A stretch of 19,467 nucleotides of DNA from Bacteroidaceae bacterium. GTDB lineage: Bacteria; Bacteroidota; Bacteroidia; Bacteroidales; Bacteroidaceae. The stretch's first letter is position 1. Every line of letters starts with the position of its first letter. The stretch covers positions 1 to 19,467 of the forward strand of contig JAEDNQ010000018.1 in the NCBI GenBank assembly GCA_016302435.1, given 5' to 3'. The position numbers and the translations under genes are program-made. Shown here piece by piece: positions 8,701 to 13,586 of the stretch. The notes beneath the pieces were generated by a model. The model was not told the origin of the DNA and ran no database searches. It saw only the letters and a program-made list of their open reading frames with translations.

Positions 8701-8795
8701 GAAAGGCAAGAGACATCAGCAGGTCGCTGAGCTCCCATGAGGGGAAGACTCAGCAACCATGCAATAGATACAATGAAAAAAGTAGAGATATTCAT
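5745..8795 (-). CDS. TonB-dependent-receptor-like outer membrane beta-barrel protein
   Basis: The 1016-residue protein begins with a signal peptide (MNISTFFIVSIAWLLSLPLMGAQ). A carboxypeptidase-regulatory-like beta domain covers roughly 45-150. A plug-like domain at about 150-265 follows (DEVVIRATK, LLKKLPGVSLEDGGVIKVNGK, LLLNGKNFF, MPAYMVKDIQSYERV). A long barrel rich in alternating aromatic and polar residues ends in LLHVVWRFSKKPKKA. This is the 'outer membrane beta-barrel protein' family (OMP_b-brl_3 type) of Bacteroidetes. There is no SusD partner, so it is probably not a glycan importer. It follows the GntR gene by 88 bp on the same strand and ends at a terminator, so it likely closes the ABC-permease-GntR transcript. 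Its substrate is unknown; envelope export or peptide handling is a guess. Confidence 0.9.
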   Translation of the reverse strand: MNISTFFIVSIAWLLSLPLMGAQRPADVSCLSADTVSTAKQKGKERQVAIYYNIKDHLTHEVVKLRKAELLWAADSSFADSVEMKYVESEGWKSSFITTTIKRPGQYLVLAEADSFKTQYVPLVIKKLHKSESYRDMGTIYMRRLPKRQEIDLDEVVIRATKVKFYMDGDTLVYNADAFNLAEGSMLDALLKKLPGVSLEDGGVIKVNGKKVETLLLNGKNFFDSNKELILENMPAYMVKDIQSYERVPERYKGTANEKTAKKELVMNVRLKREYEKGWIANVEGGQGSSFFHNDRGRLDYKFLGRFFGMYFTDNSRLTAYANANNMNVIRTPGEDDNWNPAEQIQGLTTTYSAGLNFSTSKDDAYRYDASLDASYMESEDKENTSSATFLEGGDTYGRSFSERCRREWSLSTAHRMTLIRSKIWKETLKGIFSVANADATLKRWDNHSTSGSATLSDDMAFNLGHAWMDSIMNPQASNLLKRFAINRNTSRGKGKGHSFSESVSGFLICSPAYNDFIVLQLQAAHSLNDRTDKAFEHYYLDYPASDDGMKADFRNRYRPDIDRNWQVNVNPSIQFILDKRRHHSLQWSNNTLYKHSYSNRPLYLLNTLSGWDEAESTASRYPLGSLPSVDEMMSTLDGHNSTLSRSSQLQYTPSLKYSWNIFDEEDMSRYTMLSLAISSNINRETLDYQRGTQIDTLARRTTTLLSANMSVFHTVADKGRDIDFAYGFSKEAPSMIHLLNIHDDSNPLYITQGNSHLSNSSTHSLSFSYREKYGKTMFNTSLSSSIRCNAVAMESLYDKTTGVQTVTPRNINGNWNTVLNVSVDMPLAKNDRWRWTQEMGHTFTNSVDLTGTDATMTATKSTVRTHFLSDHTAITWTPCNKVEIAADGRLTYQSSSSSRIGFTPTHALSFQYGARAQLNLPWDIQMSTDLTMYSRRGYSEPSMNTNELVWNARLAKSIPKCNLTFLFDGFDILGNLSNVRRYINAQGRTETFYNVIPSYGLLHVVWRFSKKPKKA

Positions 8796-8883
8796 GAATG
8801 CGTGTTTTTATGTTGAACAAGTCAACCTAAATCCTTCAGAGGCAGTTATCATGAGCTGTTTTGATGGTGTTCCGCCATCCTTT

Positions 8884-9246
8884 TCATGCGTTGAGATGCT
8901 TTTCCAGTTCCGACTTAAGCAGGTCAGTCGTAATACCGAGCCTGATCATCTGTCGAGCTACATCAGGAATGGTCTCCTCGATAAACTCTTGGCGCTTCAT
9001 GTCCATGATGGTCTTTCGTGCGCCCTCACAGACAAAGTAGCCCAGTCCTCGTTTGGTATAGATGATGCCCTGGTTTTGCAGCCACTCGTATGCCCTCGCA
9101 CACGTGTTGGCATTGACCTCCATGCTTGCAGCCAAGTCTCTCACGCTGGCTATCTTGTCGTCCTCGTTGAGCTTGCCGCCAAGAATGTCGTCACACACCA
9201 AGTCGGTAATCTGAAGGTATATTGCTTTGTTGTCTTTAAACTGCAT
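8884..9246 (-). CDS. GntR-family transcriptional regulator, YtrA subfamily
   Basis: The 120-residue protein (MQFKDNKAIYLQITDLVCDDILGGKL) is a short GntR regulator. Its winged helix-turn-helix covers about 8-75, with IASVRDLAASMEVNANTCARAYEWLQNQGIIYTKRGLGYFV as the recognition helix and wing region, followed by a short helical tail instead of a large effector domain. That short form is the YtrA subfamily, which typically represses neighbouring ABC transporter genes. Here the gene comes third, after the ATPase and membrane subunit on the same strand, with 171 bp before it. It probably represses the whole unit, including itself. The palindrome at 11323-11335 and the repeat cluster at 9298-9354 are candidate binding sites. 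Confidence 0.92.
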   Translation of the reverse strand: MQFKDNKAIYLQITDLVCDDILGGKLNEDDKIASVRDLAASMEVNANTCARAYEWLQNQGIIYTKRGLGYFVCEGARKTIMDMKRQEFIEETIPDVARQMIRLGITTDLLKSELEKHLNA

Positions 9247-9297
9247 GTTTCTGTCTATACATTATTAATTATTATACATTATTTATATATATAGGAA

Positions 9298-9354
9298 GCT
9301 ATTCATATATAAAGGGGCTATTTTATATATAGCAGGCTATTCGCAAGGGGAAGG
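9298..9354. repeat. GCTATT repeat with 19-bp period upstream of the GntR gene
   Basis: GCTATT occurs exactly three times at 9298, 9317 and 9336, each 19 bp apart. TATATA-rich spacers separate the first two, and a related TATATATA stretch precedes them. The middle copy also forms GCTAT-N7-ATAGC (9317-9333). It lies 51 bp in front of the GntR start in the otherwise gene-free gap 9247-9417, so it could be an operator array or AT-rich promoter. Confidence 0.6.
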
Positions 9355-9417
9355 GAGCGACATGTAAGATTCGCCCATCCGTCCCATTGGCCTCAGCCAG
9401 ACCAGTCTTACCTCACC

Positions 9418-10338
9418 TCACTTGTTGAGGCTGTTGCAGATCTGAGCCTTCTTGAAGAAACGGTAGCCCAACCACCAGAGCAAGGCAGCCCAAAGAAGCG
9501 CAAGTATGCTGTAGATGTGCAGTCCCCAGTTGATGGTGTCAATCAAGATGAATGCATCCATTTTATCCAATTCTTTCAGATAATCCTCAATGTTGAAGGT
9601 GAACGTGAAGTCCATTATGCTGAAAGCCCACACCATGTTGATAGCCTCCAAGGCAATGTATGTTATGATGATGTTCCACTTGTACAGCACGGAGTTGCCG
9701 AAAATGTATATGCAGTAGTAGGCGATACTGGAGCACATAACGCTCAATACTATTCCGCTTATCAACCATTGCCAGTGAAACTCAGGAGGAAAGCTGTTGA
9801 TCTCCTCGAACACATGTCCGCCCATTTCACTTTGCAACCATGTCACCAGCCCGTGGAAAATGAAGCTGTCCATTGACCATCCAGAGAAGAAGATGGCAGA
9901 GATGATGAAGTGGACAATCTCAGTTATGAAGAGAGAGGACAGACAAACGAGTGTGCCGCCAATGATTGACAGGCCTGTGTGCCATACGTACTTCTCTATA
10001 TTGCTTGCAGGCAGAGTCAGCTCGATGATGCGCCCCTGCTTCTTGCGAAGGTTGTGCGCCCAGCATCCTGCAAATATGCACATCATGATGCTGTAGAATA
10101 TCAGCACTCCGTACATCATGATCATGCCAAAGATCACGTTAGCTTGCATCAAGTTGCCGCTTGCGTCTTCCCCCGAGAGGTGGCTGTCAAAAACAACAGC
10201 CGACTTGATGAGCACACCCAGCAGCATGATGCCGATGGTGCCAAAGAGAGTGACGAGAGAAAGATTGCGGTAGAAATCTCTGTTGATGCAGAGGTCATAA
10301 CGCCCGTATGATAGAAATCTGTTTTTGTCGAATTCCAT
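9418..10338 (-). CDS. ABC transporter membrane subunit
   Basis: The 306-residue integral membrane protein has about six hydrophobic segments: near 26-48, 70-92, 114-140, 193-215, 222-244 and 270-292. Between the second and third lies a cytoplasmic stretch with GRIIELTLPASNIEKYVWH, a motif recurrent in Bacteroidetes ABC-2-like permeases encoded with YtrB-type ATPases. It has no ATPase or substrate-binding domain of its own. The start at 10338 (MEFDKNRFLSYGRYDL) lies 91 bp after the ATPase stop. With the upstream ATPase it should form an exporter of unknown substrate, or an envelope-stress response pump as for B. subtilis Ytr (family knowledge, not shown here). Confidence 0.85.
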   Translation of the reverse strand: MEFDKNRFLSYGRYDLCINRDFYRNLSLVTLFGTIGIMLLGVLIKSAVVFDSHLSGEDASGNLMQANVIFGMIMMYGVLIFYSIMMCIFAGCWAHNLRKKQGRIIELTLPASNIEKYVWHTGLSIIGGTLVCLSSLFITEIVHFIISAIFFSGWSMDSFIFHGLVTWLQSEMGGHVFEEINSFPPEFHWQWLISGIVLSVMCSSIAYYCIYIFGNSVLYKWNIIITYIALEAINMVWAFSIMDFTFTFNIEDYLKELDKMDAFILIDTINWGLHIYSILALLWAALLWWLGYRFFKKAQICNSLNK

Positions 10339-10429
10339 AGTTATGTTTGCTTATATTATTGAATGTCAGTTTTATTTTTATATGTATAACTTTGATTGGT
10401 GTAGTGTGTGACATGTAATATCCCGCGTC

Positions 10430-11170
10430 CTACCTCTCCATTTCAGCCCTTGTGATAGCTTGGATGAAGAGCTCCTCCAGGTTGACAGGCTCCTCCATGT
10501 TGATAGGCGCATTCATCAACACACGGTTGCCGTCGATGATGGTGACATGGTCAAGCATCATCTCCACGTCCCTAACCTGATGGGTAGAGATGATGATGGT
10601 CTGGTCTTCACGCGTGCCATGGGCAATGACCTTGCGAAACTGGCTCTTGCTCGGTATGTCGAGTCCGTTAGTCGGTTCGTCCATGATGAGCAGCTTAGTG
10701 CGGGCAGCCAGAGCTATGCACATGTACACCTTCTTCTTCTGTCCCATGGAGAGAGCCCCGAGATGGATAGAAGGTATGCCGTCCTTGTCGAGCGTGGCAC
10801 CATTGATGTTCGTCAGCTCAAACATGTCGAGCAGCTTCACCATGAGCTCCGAGTCAAAGTCGGGGTAGAACGGACGGATAGTGCGGATGTAGTCCCCCAG
10901 CTTCACCCTGGGCAGGTCATACTCCTCTGGCACGATGAACATCTGGCTTAGTGTCTCCGGATGTCTCTCCTTCGTGTCCTTGCCGTCCATCATTATCCTG
11001 CCCCCCTTGGGGTGGAGAAGACCCATAATCAGATAGAGTAGGGTACTCTTTCCCGAACCGTTGCGGCCAAGCAGGCCATAGATGCCCGGCTCAGAATAGT
11101 TGAGCGTCAGATGCTCCAATACGTTTCGGCCGCTGGTGTAGCCGTAGGTGATGTCTTCAATCTGTAACAT
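10430..11170 (-). CDS. ABC transporter ATP-binding protein
   Basis: The 246-residue ATPase has all nucleotide-binding motifs: Walker A GRNGSGKST (about 36-44), Q-loop region (SQMFIVPEEYDLP), signature LSMGQKKK, Walker B LLIMDEP followed by TNGLD, and the switch His in ISTHQ. The signature is LSMGQ instead of the canonical LSGGQ, which is common in YtrB/ABC-2-type exporters. It is the first gene of the minus-strand unit and has a candidate promoter (11344-11376) with a palindrome over the predicted start of transcription. The leader of about 165 nt also contains the CTAAGACA motif (11320-11313). It should act with the membrane protein encoded directly downstream. Confidence 0.95.
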   Translation of the reverse strand: MLQIEDITYGYTSGRNVLEHLTLNYSEPGIYGLLGRNGSGKSTLLYLIMGLLHPKGGRIMMDGKDTKERHPETLSQMFIVPEEYDLPRVKLGDYIRTIRPFYPDFDSELMVKLLDMFELTNINGATLDKDGIPSIHLGALSMGQKKKVYMCIALAARTKLLIMDEPTNGLDIPSKSQFRKVIAHGTREDQTIIISTHQVRDVEMMLDHVTIIDGNRVLMNAPINMEEPVNLEELFIQAITRAEMER

Positions 11171-11318
11171 TGCTTTGTTGATTATTGATTATTGATTTGT
11201 TTTTTGTTGTTTTAAGGAGAAAAAAGCCTTTGACTCCCCCTCCTTCAGTTGTTGATGAGTGGCAGCCTCAGATGGCCTTTCCTTGCTGCCCTAAACGCCT
11301 TTGACGGTGTGTTGTCTT

Positions 11319-11342
11319 AGTGTACCACTGTGGTAGGACACT
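11319..11342. promoter_or_regulatory. Candidate GntR operator over the ABC transcription start
   Basis: TACCACTGTGGTA (11323-11335) is a perfect palindrome about a central T. Flanking AGTGT (11319-11323) and ACACT (11338-11342) add outer arms that are slightly off-centre. It sits immediately downstream of the predicted -7 box, so a bound regulator would block initiation. YtrA-type regulators bind palindromes near their ABC promoters, and the GntR gene is in this unit. The link is inferred. Confidence 0.55.
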
Positions 11343-11343
11343 G

Positions 11344-11376
11344 CAAAGGTAGTGACTTTTTCTTCAAACAGCCAAA
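11344..11376 (-). promoter_or_regulatory. Promoter of the ABC-permease-GntR-barrel unit
   Basis: On the minus strand TACCTTTG (11351-11344) is an exact TAnnTTTG box, with TTTG at 11376-11373 lying 21 bp upstream. Transcription would start near 11337. It is divergent from the promoter at 11439-11446. Confidence 0.65.
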
Positions 11377-11438
11377 TAAAAATGAAGGAAACTTGAATAT
11401 TTAACTCTTTTTTAACAAAATGTTAGCCAAAAAAGTCG

Positions 11439-11446
11439 TAACTTTG
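11439..11446 (+). promoter_or_regulatory. -7 box of the Nif3-like gene
   Basis: TAACTTTG matches TAnnTTTG exactly on the plus strand, giving a start near 11453 and a leader of about 115 nt. No clear TTTG is present at the -33 spacing, so it may need help or be weak. Confidence 0.5.
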
Positions 11447-11523
11447 CACCGAAATGTAAAAAAGACCGCCAAAGCCAACGCAACAGGCGGCAAAGAAAAC
11501 AAAAAGTTTAATATCAGGACAGC

Positions 11524-11541
11524 CACCGTCACCCCACGGTG
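11524..11541 (+). other. Hairpin in the leader of the Nif3-like gene
   Basis: CACCGT and ACGGTG form a perfect 6-bp stem with a 6-nt loop. Two bases later comes CCCGCCTAA (11544-11552), which recurs after a hairpin in front of the next gene. There is no T run, so it is not a terminator. Confidence 0.5.
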
Positions 11542-11567
11542 CTCCCGCCTAACATTTCAACGACATA

Positions 11568-12371
11568 ATGAAAGTAAAGGAAATTTTGAATGCCCTTGAA
11601 GATTTCGCTCCCTTGGCCCTGCAGGACGGCTACGACAATGCTGGATTGCAGATTGGATTAGCAGGGGATGCAGATGCTACAGGGGCATTGTTGTGTCTTG
11701 ACGTCACCGAAGAGGTCATAGACGAAGCAATCAGACAAGGTTGCAACCTCATAGTAAGCCACCATCCGCTCCTGTTCCACCCCCTTAAGTCCATCTCGGG
11801 CAACGACAGCAACGGGCGCGCCATCATCAAGGCCATCAAGAAAGACATCACCATCTATGCTGCCCACACCAATCTGGACAGCGCTATGGGCGGCGTCAAC
11901 TTCAAGATAGCAGAGAAGATAGGACTCGAAGACGTGCAGTGGATAGTGAAGAAAGCCACCTACACACGCGACGGAAAAGAACTGACCTCTGGCGAAGGAC
12001 TCATCGGTACACTCTCACGCCCCACTGACCCCAAGGACTTCATGGAGAGAGTCAAGGAGACCTTCGGCATACGCTCCCTGAGAGCCAACAGCTACACAGG
12101 CTCCATGATACGCACCGTAGCCCTCTGCGGAGGAGCAGGCGCACACCTCATCCCCACGGCAGCGCAGCAGGGAGCAGATGCCTTCATGACAGGCGAGATA
12201 GGCTACCACCGCTTCTTCGGCTACGAGCAGAAGATGCTCCTCCTGGAGATGGGTCACTACGAGAGCGAGCAGTACACCCTCGAGCTCTTCTCAGAGATCA
12301 TCTCCAAGATAGCCCCATCCCTCCCAGTCCTTTGCGCCGAGACAAAGACCAACCCAATCAACTGTCTCTAA
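11568..12371 (+). CDS. Nif3-like dinuclear metal centre protein (DUF34)
   Basis: The 267-residue protein (MKVKEILNALEDFAPLALQDGYDNAGLQIG) belongs to the Nif3/YbgI family, the short form without the inserted domain. Metal ligands can be placed from the family pattern: His65-His66 in SHHPLLFHPLKS, Asp104 in AAHTNLDSAMGGVN with His100 nearby, and His230 and Glu234 in MGHYESEQ. Family members form toroidal hexamers with two metal ions per subunit. Their biochemical role is still debated; the old annotation 'GTP cyclohydrolase I type 2 homologue' is unreliable. It is followed by a zinc-ribbon coiled-coil gene, a pairing I recall from several bacterial phyla. It has its own upstream -7 box. Confidence 0.94.
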   Translation: MKVKEILNALEDFAPLALQDGYDNAGLQIGLAGDADATGALLCLDVTEEVIDEAIRQGCNLIVSHHPLLFHPLKSISGNDSNGRAIIKAIKKDITIYAAHTNLDSAMGGVNFKIAEKIGLEDVQWIVKKATYTRDGKELTSGEGLIGTLSRPTDPKDFMERVKETFGIRSLRANSYTGSMIRTVALCGGAGAHLIPTAAQQGADAFMTGEIGYHRFFGYEQKMLLLEMGHYESEQYTLELFSEIISKIAPSLPVLCAETKTNPINCL

Positions 12372-12417
12372 CAGCCTCGGGCAAACGAAAAGCGCTCACA
12401 CGCACGCATTTTTTTGG

Positions 12418-12519
12418 CAGGGTTGCATGCCCATGACTGCAATCCGTCGACCGTGGCACAGGCTGAAGATTGTGTGCCGAACGGTCAGGGTTGCCTGCCT
12501 TACTGCAATCCGTCTGCCC
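12418..12519 (+). repeat. Two imperfect ~35-bp direct repeats in the Nif3/zinc-ribbon gap
   Basis: A unit starting CAGGGTTGC and ending ACTGCAATCCGTC is present at 12418-12452 and again at 12486-12519, 68 bp apart, with a few changes and a one-base length difference. Both copies are noncoding and lie in the 205-bp gap 12372-12576. Not recognised as any named element. Confidence 0.75.
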
Positions 12520-12543
12520 TCCCTTAATATACATAATATGTAC

Positions 12544-12560
12544 GGCAGCCGAGTGCTGCC
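12544..12560 (+). other. Hairpin in front of the zinc-ribbon gene
   Basis: GGCAGC and GCTGCC form a perfect 6-bp stem with loop CGAGT, ending 16 nt before the ATG. It runs straight into CCCGCCTAAG (12559-12568), the element also found after a hairpin in front of the Nif3-like gene. Confidence 0.5.
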
Positions 12561-12576
12561 CGCCTAAGACACAAGA

Positions 12577-13389
12577 ATGGTAAAAAAGAAAGAAAACGCA
12601 TCAGAGATGCCGGTAGAGGACAGACTAAAGAACCTCTACCAGTTACAGACAATCCTGTCAGAAATCGACCGAATCCGCACATTGCGCGGCGAACTGCCAC
12701 TCGAAGTCGAAGACCTCGAAGACTCCATCGAAGGACTCAAGACACGAATCACCAAGATTGAGGCCGAAATCGAAGACTTCCGCAGCAGAGCAAAAGAATT
12801 TGAAGGCAAAATCTCCACAGCCCAGGTTCAGCTCGCCACCTATCAGGAACAGCTCGACAACGTGCGCAACAACCGCGAATACGACCTCCTCAACAAGGAG
12901 ATAGAGTTCCAGAACCTTGAGATAGAACTCTGCAACAAGCGTATACGCGAAGCGCAAGGACAAGAGCGCGCCAAAGAAGAGCTCCTGGCCCGAAGCAAGA
13001 ACGAACTCGACGGACGTCTGCAGGACCTCGACATGAAGAAAAACGAACTCGACGAGATAGTGGCAGAGACAAAGGCCGACGAGGAGAAACTCCGCGAGAA
13101 AGCCAAAAACCTCGAAGCATCCATCGAGCCACGCCTTCTCCAGAGCTTCAAGCGCATCCGCAAAAACTGCCGCAACGGACTCGGCATCGTATACGTCCAG
13201 CGCGACGCCTGCGGAGGATGCTTCGCTAAGATACCACCACAGCGACAGCTCGACGTACGCATGCGCAAGAAAATCATTGTCTGCGAATACTGCGGACGCA
13301 TACTCATAGACCCCGAACTTGCAGGAGTTAAACCCGATGCTGCAGCAGACGAGAAGCCAAAGCGCAGGTCACGACGCAAGAAAGACTAA
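12577..13389 (+). CDS. Coiled-coil protein with C4 zinc ribbon
   Basis: The 270-residue protein begins MVKKKENASEMPVEDRLKNLYQLQ. Residues about 15-185 form a long charged coiled coil with heptad spacing of Leu/Ile (DLEDSIEGLKTRITKIEAEI and onwards). A C-terminal zinc ribbon follows, with CGGC (Cys212, Cys215) and CEYC (Cys236, Cys239) plus the family signature IPPQRQLDVR between them. The last 20 residues are Lys/Arg-rich (KPKRRSRRKKD) and may bind nucleic acid. The family is annotated only as 'C4-type zinc ribbon domain-containing protein'; function is unknown. It lies downstream of the Nif3-like gene. Confidence 0.92.
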   Translation: MVKKKENASEMPVEDRLKNLYQLQTILSEIDRIRTLRGELPLEVEDLEDSIEGLKTRITKIEAEIEDFRSRAKEFEGKISTAQVQLATYQEQLDNVRNNREYDLLNKEIEFQNLEIELCNKRIREAQGQERAKEELLARSKNELDGRLQDLDMKKNELDEIVAETKADEEKLREKAKNLEASIEPRLLQSFKRIRKNCRNGLGIVYVQRDACGGCFAKIPPQRQLDVRMRKKIIVCEYCGRILIDPELAGVKPDAAADEKPKRRSRRKKD

Positions 13390-13464
13390 AGGTATTGCAA
13401 AAAAAAAGAACTGTAAGAACCTACCTCAAGGTATTACAAAAAAAAGAAATGTCAGAACCTGCCT
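13389..13464 (+). repeat. Tandem 39-bp repeat with A-tracts
   Basis: Two imperfect copies begin at 13389 and 13428. Each has AAGGTATT, a run of 9 or 8 A residues, then AGAACCT and CCT. The first copy starts in the stop codon of the zinc-ribbon gene. The second runs into CCTGC-CTAA-GCAGG (a 5-bp stem, 13459-13472), and AATACC (13472-13477) mirrors the GGTATT. Confidence 0.75.
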
Positions 13465-13517
13465 AAGCAGGAATACCACATTAGCAAAAGCCGCACCCTA
13501 CGGTACGGTGACGATAC

Positions 13518-13555
13518 AAGGGAGTACCGCTCACGACCATGAGCTGTGCTCCCTT
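13518..13555 (+). other. Nested hairpin in the leader of the S9 peptidase gene
   Basis: Outer arms AAGGGAG (13518-13524) and CTCCCTT (13549-13555) enclose inner arms GCTCA (13529-13533) and TGAGC (13540-13544). The structure ends 31 nt before the ATG. The following sequence is A-rich, not T-rich, on the plus strand, so it does not look like a terminator for the upstream gene. Confidence 0.5.
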
Positions 13556-13586
13556 TGTCTGAAAAAAAAACACACAACCCTCCAAC

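Noticed and set aside
2121..8795. A polysaccharide utilisation locus
   Set aside because: The barrel has no SusD partner and its neighbours are ABC/GntR genes; one xylanase is not enough.
8812..8826. GTTGA/TCAAC inverted repeat before the barrel gene
   Set aside because: Arms are only 5 bp and no promoter box accompanies them; chance is likely.
8863..8880. GATGG/CCATC hairpin just after the GntR stop
   Set aside because: Only five pairs, and no T run follows on the minus strand, so it is not supported as a terminator.
10387..10394. TAACTTTG on the plus strand inside the permease-ATPase gap
   Set aside because: It would read antisense into the ATPase gene and has no -33 box at the right distance.
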